From NCBI GenBank assembly GCA_934667845.1, contig CAKUMQ010000016.1, positions 1-48,776 on the forward strand: 48,776 nucleotides of DNA, written 5' to 3'. This document shows positions 36,284 to 43,682 of this stretch, piece after piece. The notes beneath the pieces were generated by a model. That model made no database searches, was not told where the DNA came from, and was given only the letters and a program-made list of their open reading frames with translations. Positions within the stretch are counted from its first letter, which is position 1. Each line of letters starts with the position of its first letter. The stretch comes from an uncultured Eubacteriales bacterium (GTDB taxonomy: Bacteria; Bacillota; Clostridia; Oscillospirales; Acutalibacteraceae). A program made the position numbers and the translations under genes.

Positions 36284-36496
36284 ATGGATACAGTGGCCTT
36301 GATCCTGACGATCATCGGTGCGCTGAACTGGGGAAGCATCGGCCTGTTCCAGTTTGACCTTGTGGCGTGGATCTGCGGCGGACAGAGCGGAATCGTCAGC
36401 CGGATCATCTACACGGTCGTAGCACTGGCGGGTATCTGGTGCATCTCTCTGCTGTTTCGGGACAAACGCCGGACCAATACGGGTATGGCTGAGTAA
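36284..36496 (+). CDS. DUF378 small membrane protein
   Basis: 70 residues from ATG 36284 (MDTVALILTIIGALNWGSIG), chosen over GTG 36272 because AAGGAG (36267-36272) overlaps the latter. There are two hydrophobic helices, the first with the family motif GALNWGxxGLFxFDLV, the second around IIYTVVALAGIWCISLLF, then a basic tail. Function unknown. A short G+C stem (GGGTC/GACCC, 36244-36260) lies in the leader without a T-run. A bidirectional terminator follows. Confidence 0.8.
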   Translation: MDTVALILTIIGALNWGSIGLFQFDLVAWICGGQSGIVSRIIYTVVALAGIWCISLLFRDKRRTNTGMAE

Positions 36497-36514
36497 CCGA
36501 AAGTGCGCTGACGA

Positions 36515-36552
36515 AAAACAGGGCTGTCTCTGAAAAGAGACAGCCCTGTTTT
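36515..36552. terminator. bidirectional terminator between DUF378 gene and hpf
   Basis: A 16-bp perfect stem (36515-36530 with 36537-36552) whose outer arms are AAAA and TTTT, so a T-run follows in both senses. It serves two convergent genes. Confidence 0.9.
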
Positions 36553-36575
36553 CGATTATCGGCGGGGAAAGCGGA

Positions 36576-37088
36576 TCATCTGTCCGGCTCAAGCAGACCG
36601 TAGCCGCCGTCGTGACGGCAGTAGACCACGTTGATCTCGTCAGTGTCGGCGTTGCGGAACATAAAGAACTGGTGTCCGACCAGGTTCATCTGCAATATGG
36701 CTTCCTCGACGCTCAGCGGCTTGACGGGGATGGTCTTGGTGCGCACCACCTGATATGCCGCTTCTTCCTCGTCGGGCAGCTCCTCAAGGAACCCGGTGCG
36801 CAGCTGACGGGAGAGCCGCGTCTTATTTTTGCGGATCTGGCGGACAAGCGCTTCCTCCAGCGCATCCACAGCGGCGAGAGCATCCTCATTTTCCTGCTCG
36901 GCACGGAACACCATGCCGTCGGCGCGTACCGTAATCTCCACCTTCATCCGATTCCGCTGCTCGGAAAGCACCACTTCCGCCACGGCATCTTCGGTGAAGA
37001 ACTTATCCAGCTTGCCGAGCTTTTGCCGGAGTTTTTCCTCAAACGACGGCTTAACGGTGACTCTGCGTCCGGTGATGATGGTTTTCAT
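36576..37088 (-). CDS. hpf: ribosome hibernation promoting factor, long form
   Basis: 170 residues. The N-terminal S30AE domain (about 1-100, MKTIITGRRVTVKPSFEEKL) binds the decoding centre. A linker leads to the C-terminal dimerisation domain (VVRTKTIPVKPLSVEEAILQ, then HQFFMFRNADTDEINVVYCR). The long form joins two 70S ribosomes into 100S dimers in stationary phase. AAAGGAG precedes the ATG; it has its own promoter and is monocistronic. Confidence 0.95.
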   Translation of the reverse strand: MKTIITGRRVTVKPSFEEKLRQKLGKLDKFFTEDAVAEVVLSEQRNRMKVEITVRADGMVFRAEQENEDALAAVDALEEALVRQIRKNKTRLSRQLRTGFLEELPDEEEAAYQVVRTKTIPVKPLSVEEAILQMNLVGHQFFMFRNADTDEINVVYCRHDGGYGLLEPDR

Positions 37089-37171
37089 TCCTATCGCTCC
37101 TTTATCTTAGCCTGACGGGAGGCGGACACGGCTGTGCCGGCAAGTCTTCCATCGGGCTTCGTGGTAGCTAT

Positions 37172-37200
37172 AGTATACCACATCACCGGACGTTTTTCAA
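37172..37200 (-). promoter_or_regulatory. sigma-A promoter of hpf
   Basis: On the minus strand TTGAAA (37200-37195), a 17-base spacer and TATACT (37177-37172). Confidence 0.85.
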
Positions 37201-37278
37201 GCGAGTTTATTAAAAGTTTATTTTGCAAATATGAATATTTGGTAAAAATAGAGCAATTTCGCGATTTTCGCGAGGCAA

Positions 37279-38343
37279 TCAAAACGGACCGCAGATGACC
37301 TTGTTTTCGCGGTCGGAGGCAAACGCCGCCTCCATGATCCGCATGACCCGCATGGTCTCCTCGGGCTTGACCAGAAGCTCGGCCGTGCCGTCGAGCACCT
37401 CCGCCAGATTGCGGTAGAAGCCGTCATAGTCCCCGGCGGGCATATCTGCCGGATCGAGCTTTGTCTCCTCGATCGTCTCCTTGGCGCGCGGTGCCATGGT
37501 CTTGGTCGGTCCCGCCTTGGTGTAGATGATCTCTTCCTCAAAATGTACGTCACGCTCCGTGGCACGGACGATATCGCCGTTGCCGTTCCAGTCGAGAATG
37601 CGCATGCCGCCGCGGTCGCCATAGACGACCCAGCGCGGCGTCGGCGCATAGTGGCTGGTGCCGACTTCGACGATCGCCCGCAGTCCGCTCGCAAACTCCA
37701 TGACCATACGGAACCCGTCGTCGCACTCCTTATAATGGACGTGGTACATCCGGCAGTAGACCGACGTCACCGGCGTCGATTCCATGGTCACGAGCTGATC
37801 GATCAGATGAACGCCCCAGTCGAGCATCATGCCGCCGCCCGCTACGGCGTACTGCCGCCAGCCCTCGGGGATGCCGCGCGAGCCGTTCACACGGGATTCC
37901 AGCTCAAACACCTCCCCGAGCCGTCCGGACGCGATCTCCTCGCGCACGCGCAGGAAATCGGGATCGGCGCGGCGGTTCTGGTGGACAGTGAAGATGCCGC
38001 CGGTGCGTTTGGCGGTGTCGATCATGACCTGCAGCTCCTCCGAGGACATCGCCACCGGCTTTTCGCAGATCACGGCTTTGCCTGCCTCCAATGCGCGGCA
38101 CACATACGGCTTATGGAAGTTGTTCGGCGTTGCACAGAGCACCACGTCGATATCGGAATCGGCAAACAGCTCGTCCGCCGTCGCATAGGCGCGGGTGAAG
38201 CCGTCTGCCAGTGCCAGCTCGCGGCGCTTTTGGTCAATGTCATACACACCGGTAAACACAAGGCGGTCGGTTTTCAGGATACCCTCGTGGTGCCAGCGGC
38301 CCATGCCGCCGTAGCCGATCGTGGCAATATGATACGTTTTCAT
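37279..38343 (-). CDS. Gfo/Idh/MocA-family oxidoreductase
   Basis: 354 residues from ATG 38343 (MKTYHIATIGYGGMGRWHHE); the GTG three codons earlier lies too close to AAAAGGA. The N-terminal Rossmann domain has GYGGMGR, a DIDQKRRELA second strand and the CEKPVAMS motif with the catalytic-region lysine. The C-terminal alpha/beta domain has GGGMMLDWGVHLIDQL, whose histidine is typical of the active site. It should oxidise a sugar, glycoside or cyclitol with NAD(P). It is the last gene of a four-gene minus-strand operon. Confidence 0.88.
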   Translation of the reverse strand: MKTYHIATIGYGGMGRWHHEGILKTDRLVFTGVYDIDQKRRELALADGFTRAYATADELFADSDIDVVLCATPNNFHKPYVCRALEAGKAVICEKPVAMSSEELQVMIDTAKRTGGIFTVHQNRRADPDFLRVREEIASGRLGEVFELESRVNGSRGIPEGWRQYAVAGGGMMLDWGVHLIDQLVTMESTPVTSVYCRMYHVHYKECDDGFRMVMEFASGLRAIVEVGTSHYAPTPRWVVYGDRGGMRILDWNGNGDIVRATERDVHFEEEIIYTKAGPTKTMAPRAKETIEETKLDPADMPAGDYDGFYRNLAEVLDGTAELLVKPEETMRVMRIMEAAFASDRENKVICGPF

Positions 38344-38358
38344 GGCTGACACGTCCTT

Positions 38359-39111
38359 TTAATACGTTTCCTCGGGTGCAAGTCCCTGCTTCGTCCGTTC
38401 CTCGGCGGAGATCACCGGGTTTGAAGAGGCAGTTGTGCTGCGCGTGCAGACCGGCGCTGCCCAGTGTACGGCGTTTTTCAGAATACGCTGCACATAGGGG
38501 TTGTGGAACGAGCGGTTCGTCTCGTGGCCGGGCTGGAAATAGAAGACCTTGCCCGCGCCGCGGTGCCAGCAGCAGCCGGAGCGGAACACCTCGCCGCCGC
38601 GAAACCAGCCGGTAAAGATCAGCTCGTCCGGCTGCGGAATATCAAAGAATTCGCCGTACATCTCTTCGCAGTCCAGCTCAAAATACGGCGGAATCCCTGC
38701 CGCGATCGGATGCCCGGGATTGACGCACCACACCCGTTCAAAATCGTTATCCCGCCAGCGGAGCGAGCAGGAGGTGCCCATCAGCTTGCAGAAGATCTTG
38801 GAGTAATGACCGGAGTGCATGACGATCAGCCCCATGCCGCACAGCACGCGCCTGGCTACGCGGTTGACCACTTCATCCGGCACCTCGTGGTGAGCGCAGT
38901 GTCCCCACCACATCAGCACGTCGGTGGAATCGAGCACCTCGTCGGGCAGACCGCAGTCGGGGTCGTCCAGCGTGGCGGTGCGCACCGTCAGCTCCTCGTC
39001 CGTCTGCAAAAACTGCTGTATCGTGCCGTGCAGTCCGAGCGGATAGACTTCATTCATTTCCGGCATCGTTTTTTCGTGCCGTCCTTCGTTCCATACCGTG
39101 ACCCGAATCAT
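38359..39111 (-). CDS. ThuA-like trehalose-utilisation domain protein
   Basis: 250 residues beginning MIRVTVWNEGRHEKT. The ThuA fold (glutamine-amidotransferase-like) is recognised from MWWGHCAHHEVPDEVV, GLIVMHSGHYSKIFCKLMG, and FRGGEVFRSGCCWHRGAGKVFYFQPGHET. ThuA works with a ThuB-type Gfo/Idh/MocA dehydrogenase in converting disaccharides to 3-keto derivatives in rhizobia; its exact biochemical role is unclear. Here it stands between a Gfo/Idh/MocA gene and an isomerase gene, which supports a 3-keto-sugar route. Spacing to its neighbours is 15-16 bases. Confidence 0.85.
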   Translation of the reverse strand: MIRVTVWNEGRHEKTMPEMNEVYPLGLHGTIQQFLQTDEELTVRTATLDDPDCGLPDEVLDSTDVLMWWGHCAHHEVPDEVVNRVARRVLCGMGLIVMHSGHYSKIFCKLMGTSCSLRWRDNDFERVWCVNPGHPIAAGIPPYFELDCEEMYGEFFDIPQPDELIFTGWFRGGEVFRSGCCWHRGAGKVFYFQPGHETNRSFHNPYVQRILKNAVHWAAPVCTRSTTASSNPVISAEERTKQGLAPEETY

Positions 39112-39127
39112 TGTGCACCCTCCTTTG

Positions 39128-40093
39128 TTATGCCCACCACATGGTGGCAGGCGGCTCCTGCATCAGAATGTTCTGCAGGAAGTGAATGGCTTTTTCCAGA
39201 CCCTCGCGCACCGACATGAGGCCGTCCTCGTGCTCAATGCTGACCGCGCCATCATAGCCGATCAGGCGCAGGGCGGACAAAATGTCCTTCCACTGCTTTT
39301 CATCCGTACCGTAGCCGATCGTGCGGAAGCTCCAGCTCCGGTCGAGCAGCGAGCCGTAGGCGCCGGTGTCGAGCACGCCGTTGCGCGCTTTGTTGTAGGG
39401 GTCAACATAGGTGTCCTTCGCGTGGAAGTGGTAGACAGCGCCTTTCAGCTCGCGCAGCACCGCGACCGGATCCATGCCCTGCCAGATCAGGTGGCTGGGG
39501 TCGACGTTGGCACCGATGAGCGGACCGACCGCCTCGCGCAGGCGGAGCAGCGACGCCGGGTTATACACGCAGAAGCCCGGGTGCATTTCGAGAGCGATAT
39601 GGCGCACGCCGTGGCTCTCGGCGATTTTCACGGCTTCTTTCCAATAGGGGATCAGCACCTCATCCCACTGATACCGCAGCGTCTCGCCATACTCGGGCGG
39701 CCAGGAACAGGTCACCCAGTTCGGGCGCTGCGAGGTCGCGCTGTCGCCCGGGCAGCCGGAGAAGGTCACGATGGTATCCACGCCCAGCTTTTCCGCCAGC
39801 TCACAGGTGCGGACAAAGACGCGGTGCGCTTCGGCGGCAACCGCCTTGTCGGGGTGTACGGCATTGCCGTGGCAGGACAGCGCCGCGATCGTCAGACGGT
39901 TATCGTCAAGCGCCTTTTTCAGCTCCGCGAGCTTTTCGGGCTGCGCGAGCAGTATATCGGGATCCGCGTGGTTTTTGTTGGTGTAGCCGCCTGTGCCGAG
40001 CTCTACCTGCTGTACGCCGAGGCTGCTCAGATAGGCGAAGGCCTCCGCCGCGGGCTGTGCCTGCAGCGGAACGGTCAATACGCAAAGCTTCAT
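39128..40093 (-). CDS. sugar phosphate isomerase/epimerase-like TIM barrel
   Basis: 321 residues of xylose isomerase-like TIM-barrel type. Metal-ligand positions are visible in IALEMHPGFCVYNP (Glu), GANVDPSHLIWQG (Asp, His), YHFHAKDTYVD (His) and VSIEHEDGLM (Glu). Such proteins isomerise, epimerise or dehydrate sugars and keto-sugars, and accompany Gfo/Idh/MocA dehydrogenases in glycoside-degrading operons. The substrate cannot be told. No transporter gene is seen in the operon. Confidence 0.87.
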   Translation of the reverse strand: MKLCVLTVPLQAQPAAEAFAYLSSLGVQQVELGTGGYTNKNHADPDILLAQPEKLAELKKALDDNRLTIAALSCHGNAVHPDKAVAAEAHRVFVRTCELAEKLGVDTIVTFSGCPGDSATSQRPNWVTCSWPPEYGETLRYQWDEVLIPYWKEAVKIAESHGVRHIALEMHPGFCVYNPASLLRLREAVGPLIGANVDPSHLIWQGMDPVAVLRELKGAVYHFHAKDTYVDPYNKARNGVLDTGAYGSLLDRSWSFRTIGYGTDEKQWKDILSALRLIGYDGAVSIEHEDGLMSVREGLEKAIHFLQNILMQEPPATMWWA

Positions 40094-40111
40094 AATTTGA
40101 TCGCTCCTTTG

Positions 40112-41194
40112 TTAAAAATATACCGGCTTTCCGGTTTTTGCCGAGGTGTAGATCGCCTCCAGAATACGGGTGACCGTCAGTGCCTGCTCAGGCAGAACGG
40201 TCGGCTCCTTATCCTCCAGTATGGCCGAAAGCCACTGGTGGCATTCCACGGATTCCGGCGCGCTGTTCTGCGCACCTTCATAAAAGGCGGCGCCGCCCGC
40301 CGACAGATTCGGGCGGATCTCCACCTGACGTCCCCATTCCACGCGGTTGATCCAAAGCCCGTCGTGCATATCCGCACCCGCTTTTGTGCCGCAGAGGGTG
40401 GTGGTGGCCTCCTCCGAACGGCGCGTGTTGAGCGCCCAGCTGGATTCCAGCTCGATCACCGCGCCGTTTTTCATGCGGATGAAGCCGAAAGCGGAATCCT
40501 CAACCGTGAACTTTTCGGGATCCCAGTCGCCCCAGGCGTTTCCGGTCTCCTTCTGATCCGCGAGTCTGCGGAAGGTCTGGCCCATCACCGATTCCGGCTC
40601 ATAGTTGTTCATCATCCACAGCGTCAGATCCAGCGCGTGGGTGCCGATGTCGATCAGCGGACCGCCGCCCTGCTCATATTCGTTTAGGAACACGCCCCAG
40701 GTCGGCACGGCGCGGCGGCGGATGGCATTGGCTTTGCCGAGGTAGATCTCGCCGAGATCGCCGCGCTCGATCACGGATTTAAGCAGCAGGCTGTCCGGGC
40801 GAAAACGGTTCTGATAGCCGATCGTCAGCTTCTTTCCGGTGCGCTTGGCCGCTTCCAGCATACGCTCGGCGTCAGCCGCCGTTTTCGCCATCGGCTTTTC
40901 GCACATGACGTGCTTGCCCGCTTCCAAAGCCGCCACGGTGATCTCGCAGTGGGAGCGGTTCGGGGTGCAGACGTGTACGACGTCGATGCTGCTGTCCGAA
41001 AGCAGCTCACGGTAGTCTGTGTACACCTTTGCGCCCTCGGCGCCGTAGTCCGCCGCAGCCTTCTGCGCGCGTTCGGGAATCAGGTCGCAGAAAGCGACCA
41101 TTTCCGCCCTGTCCGCCTCGCGCTTCAGCGCGGGCATGTGCTTGCCGTTGGCAATGCCTCCGCAGCCGATGATGCCGATCTTCAGTTTGCTCAT
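40112..41194 (-). CDS. Gfo/Idh/MocA-family oxidoreductase (first gene of operon)
   Basis: 360 residues from ATG 41194 (MSKLKIGIIGCGGIANGKHM), with AGAGGG nine bases upstream; the longer frame into the leader is not supported. The Rossmann motif GCGGIANGKH, then CEKPMAKTAADAE, and GGGPLIDIGTHALDLTLWMM in the C-terminal domain define the family. It differs clearly from the last gene of the operon, so the two probably act on different substrates or in opposite directions. The promoter is TTGCAA-17-TACACT directly upstream. Confidence 0.9.
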   Translation of the reverse strand: MSKLKIGIIGCGGIANGKHMPALKREADRAEMVAFCDLIPERAQKAAADYGAEGAKVYTDYRELLSDSSIDVVHVCTPNRSHCEITVAALEAGKHVMCEKPMAKTAADAERMLEAAKRTGKKLTIGYQNRFRPDSLLLKSVIERGDLGEIYLGKANAIRRRAVPTWGVFLNEYEQGGGPLIDIGTHALDLTLWMMNNYEPESVMGQTFRRLADQKETGNAWGDWDPEKFTVEDSAFGFIRMKNGAVIELESSWALNTRRSEEATTTLCGTKAGADMHDGLWINRVEWGRQVEIRPNLSAGGAAFYEGAQNSAPESVECHQWLSAILEDKEPTVLPEQALTVTRILEAIYTSAKTGKPVYF

Positions 41195-41256
41195 GTTGTG
41201 ACCCTCTTTCTTCTTATTCTTTGCCCCGGTTTCCGCCGGTAGCATATTATGGGATA

Positions 41257-41285
41257 AGTGTACAATAAAAAGCGCCGCCTTGCAA
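41257..41285 (-). promoter_or_regulatory. sigma-A promoter of the sugar oxidoreductase operon
   Basis: On the minus strand TTGCAA (41285-41280), a 17-base spacer and TACACT (41262-41257). CCTTGCAAGG at the -35 is a perfect 10-bp palindrome and could be an operator. Confidence 0.78.
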
Positions 41286-41398
41286 GGTTATAAACGGTCA
41301 AAAATTGCTGCTGTGAGGAAAAATATTGCTGATTTCTTCTGCCGTTCGGACAAAAGGTGGTTTTCCTCCGCCGATCTCTCCGATTGTCGGCAAACCGC

Positions 41399-41427
41399 TT
41401 GACAAAATCCGAAAAATGTGTTTAAAT
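41399..41427 (+). promoter_or_regulatory. sigma-A promoter of T-box-tyrS
   Basis: TTGACA (41399-41404), a 17-base spacer and TTAAAT (41422-41427). Confidence 0.82.
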
Positions 41428-41429
41428 AG

Positions 41430-41710
41430 AAAGGAAAGGCAAGGATGGGAAGAAGTACTCCGGACAAAGCGATGCAGAGAGCCGCCGGTCGGTGCAAGGC
41501 GGTTCGTTTCCCGGACGAAATACCTCCCGGAGCCGCTCTCCCGAAGCGCCGTTTGGCGGGCGTGTGTAGGGATGCCGCGCGCCGCGCGTTACAGCGGCTT
41601 GGCGTTGATCTGACGCTGTGAGGCTGCTTTTTGTGAGAAAAGCGGCAAACTGAGGTGGTACCGCGGCTTTTTGTCGCCCTCTGTGCGCTGTGCACGGGGG
41701 CGTTTTTCTT
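41430..41710 (+). ncRNA. tyrosine T-box leader
   Basis: The leader starts just after the promoter. AGTA at 41454-41457 and GAAATACC at 41517-41524 form the specifier-loop pattern, with TAC (Tyr) at 41521-41523 as specifier. The conserved T-box TGGTACCGCG is at 41656-41665, and a terminator hairpin (CGCCC... with ...GGGGGCG, about 41675-41703) with TTTTT follows. Uncharged tRNA-Tyr should pair with the specifier and T-box to prevent termination. The downstream gene is tyrS, consistent with the specifier. Confidence 0.92.
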
Positions 41711-41743
41711 TTCCGTGCAAAAAAGTTAACGGGAGGAATCCAC

Positions 41744-42970
41744 ATGAAGATCTATGATGAACGGGTCGCCCGCGGGCTGATCGCGCAGGTGACGAACGAG
41801 GCGGAGATCCGCGAGCTGATCGACAACGGCAAAGCCACGTTTTATATCGGCTTTGACCCGACGGCGGACAGCCTGCACGTCGGCCATTTTATGGCGCTGT
41901 GCCTGATGAAGCGGCTGCAGATGGCAGGCAACCGCCCGGTCGTGCTGATCGGCGGCGGCACCGGCTATGTCGGCGACCCGTCCGGGCGGACGGACATGCG
42001 CTCCATGATGACCCCGGAGGTCATTGCCCACAACTGCGCCTGCTTTAAAAAGCAGATGGAGCGGTTTATCGACTTCGGCGAGGGCAAGGCCATCATGGTC
42101 AACAACGCCGACTGGCTGCTTGATCTCAACTATATCGAGCTGCTCCGCGATGTCGGCGCCTGCTTCTCGGTCAACAATATGCTGCGCGCCGAGTGCTACA
42201 AGCAGCGCATGGAGAAGGGGCTGTCCTTCCTCGAGTTCAACTACATGATCATGCAGAGCTATGATTTCTACCACCTGTTCCAACACTACGGCTGCAACAT
42301 GCAGTTTGGCGGCGATGACCAGTGGTCGAATATGCTCGGCGGCACCGAGCTGATCCGCAAAAAGCTCGGCAAGGATGCCTATGCCATGACCATCACGCTG
42401 CTGATGAACTCCGAGGGCAAGAAAATGGGCAAGACCGCGTCCGGCGCCGTTTGGCTCGATCCGCAGAAGACCACGCCGTTTGAATTTTACCAGTACTGGC
42501 GCAATGTTGCCGACGCGGATGTGCTCAAATGCATCCGTATGCTCACCTTCCTGCCGGTCGAGGAGATCGACAAGATGGACGCCTGGGAGGGCAGCCAGCT
42601 CAACACCGCCAAGGAGATTCTGGCTTTTGAGCTGACCCGTCTCGTCCACGGCGACGAAGAGGCGCAAAAGGCGCAGGAGGCTTCGCGCGCGCTGTTTGCG
42701 GGCGGCGTTTCCAGTGAGCATATGCCCACGACCGCTCTTACGGCGGAGGACTTCACCGACGGCGGCATCGGCGTGCTGACGCTGATGGTCAAATGCGGGC
42801 TTGCCGCCTCCAACGGCGAGGCGCGGCGGCTGATCACGCAGGGCGGCGTGACGCTCAACGGTGAAAAGCTGACCGATCCCAAGCAGATATTGACTGCCGA
42901 TGCCATCCGCGCCGGGGAGACAATCCTGAAAAAAGGGAAAAAGATCTTCCACAAGGTGACTGTGGAATAA
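41744..42970 (+). CDS. tyrS: tyrosyl-tRNA synthetase
   Basis: 408 residues from ATG 41744 (MKIYDERVARGLIAQVTNEA) with GGGAGGAA upstream. The class I motifs are HVGHF (45-49) and KMGKT (227-231); YIGFDPTADSLHVGH and QFGGDDQWSNM bind the aminoacyl-adenylate. A C-terminal S4-type domain (GEARRLITQGGVTLNGEKL) contacts the tRNA. It attaches tyrosine to tRNA-Tyr and is controlled by the upstream T-box. Confidence 0.97.
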   Translation: MKIYDERVARGLIAQVTNEAEIRELIDNGKATFYIGFDPTADSLHVGHFMALCLMKRLQMAGNRPVVLIGGGTGYVGDPSGRTDMRSMMTPEVIAHNCACFKKQMERFIDFGEGKAIMVNNADWLLDLNYIELLRDVGACFSVNNMLRAECYKQRMEKGLSFLEFNYMIMQSYDFYHLFQHYGCNMQFGGDDQWSNMLGGTELIRKKLGKDAYAMTITLLMNSEGKKMGKTASGAVWLDPQKTTPFEFYQYWRNVADADVLKCIRMLTFLPVEEIDKMDAWEGSQLNTAKEILAFELTRLVHGDEEAQKAQEASRALFAGGVSSEHMPTTALTAEDFTDGGIGVLTLMVKCGLAASNGEARRLITQGGVTLNGEKLTDPKQILTADAIRAGETILKKGKKIFHKVTVE

Positions 42971-42993
42971 CCGACCGAAAGGAGCTTATCGTC

Positions 42994-43284
42994 ATGAACC
43001 ACGTCTATAAAACCAAAGGTACCTGCTCGAGCAAGATTACGTTTGATTTAAACGGTGATGTCGTCTCAAACGTCCGCTTCACCGGCGGCTGCCCGGGCAA
43101 TCTTCAGGCGATCCCCCGTCTGGTCGAGGGCATGACGGTGGAACAGGTGGCGGCGCGCTGCGCGGGAATCCGCTGCGGCAATAAGTCCACCTCCTGTGCC
43201 GATCAGCTCGTACAGGCGCTTGAACAGGCGCTGGCTGAGGAGCAGGCGGGCGGGGATGCGCCGCAGGATAACGGGCAGGCGTAA
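42994..43284 (+). CDS. TSCPD-domain (TIGR03905-type) protein
   Basis: 96 residues: YKTKGTCSSKITFDLNGDVV, GGCPGNLQAIPRLVEGM and IRCGNKSTSCADQL, the spaced cysteines typical of the TSCPD fold first seen at the C-terminus of vitamin B12-dependent ribonucleotide reductases. Stand-alone members are common in Clostridia; their function is unknown. GAAAGGAG precedes the ATG. The tail (EEQAGGDAPQDNGQA) is disordered. It is probably cotranscribed with tyrS and ends at a terminator. Confidence 0.85.
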   Translation: MNHVYKTKGTCSSKITFDLNGDVVSNVRFTGGCPGNLQAIPRLVEGMTVEQVAARCAGIRCGNKSTSCADQLVQALEQALAEEQAGGDAPQDNGQA

Positions 43285-43291
43285 GTTCTTC

Positions 43292-43322
43292 CCGGTTTTT
43301 CGGGGAGAAACCGGAATCTTTT
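43292..43322 (+). terminator. terminator after the TSCPD gene
   Basis: CCGGTTT (43292-43298) pairs with AAACCGG (43308-43314), followed by AATCTTTTT. Confidence 0.7.
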
Positions 43323-43352
43323 TGTCGTTTTTCCGAATTTGTCCGCCGCAGG

Positions 43353-43381
43353 TTGACAGATCGGAAAAAATGTGATACAGT
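43353..43381 (+). promoter_or_regulatory. sigma-A promoter of the lysine riboswitch-lysA unit
   Basis: TTGACA (43353-43358), a 17-base spacer and TACAGT (43376-43381). Confidence 0.82.
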
Positions 43382-43398
43382 GTGGACAAAATCAATAT

Positions 43399-43563
43399 TC
43401 GATAGAGGCGCGGTTTGCGATCAGTACCTGTCGGCGAGTGCCCGGCGGGGTCATGCCGACAGGGAAAGGCGCAGCCGCCGAAGAGGGCTTTGGGCACAGA
43501 GCCGCTCTGGTAACACGGAATAATATCCGGGTTACTGTCGCTTTTTAAGCGGAGAGCTATCAC
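43399..43563 (+). ncRNA. lysine riboswitch (L box)
   Basis: P1 is formed by GATAG (43401-43405) and CTATC (43557-43561). Diagnostic aptamer segments are GATAGAGGCGCG, ATCAGTACC, GACAGGGAAAGGCG, CCGCCGAAGAGGG and the closing GGAGAGCTATC. The gene below it is lysA, the last step of lysine synthesis, which supports the call. Bound lysine would favour the terminator at 43621. Identified by eye, without covariance scoring. Confidence 0.92.
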
Positions 43564-43620
43564 CCGCCCGGTTTTTCTCTGGAGATAAACCGGACGCCCG
43601 CAGTGTGCGGGGGGAAAGAT

Positions 43621-43647
43621 GGCCGATCTGCGGATCGGTCATTTTTT
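43621..43647 (+). terminator. riboswitch-controlled terminator before lysA
   Basis: An 8-bp stem (43621-43628 with 43633-43640, one G-U pair), TGCG loop, followed by ATTTTTTG. It lies between the L-box aptamer and the lysA ribosome binding site. Confidence 0.8.
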
Positions 43648-43682
43648 GTTCTCCGTGAAGGCGCGGAAAGGAGTCTTATTTC

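Noticed and set aside
37259..37273. TCGCGA-TTT-TCGCGA hairpin downstream of the sugar operon as terminator
   Set aside because: The stem is only six pairs and no T-run follows in the minus sense; insufficient evidence.
39098..40687. 529-codon plus-strand frame opposite the sugar operon
   Set aside because: It is antisense to three recognised enzymes and has no family motif or convincing ribosome binding site.
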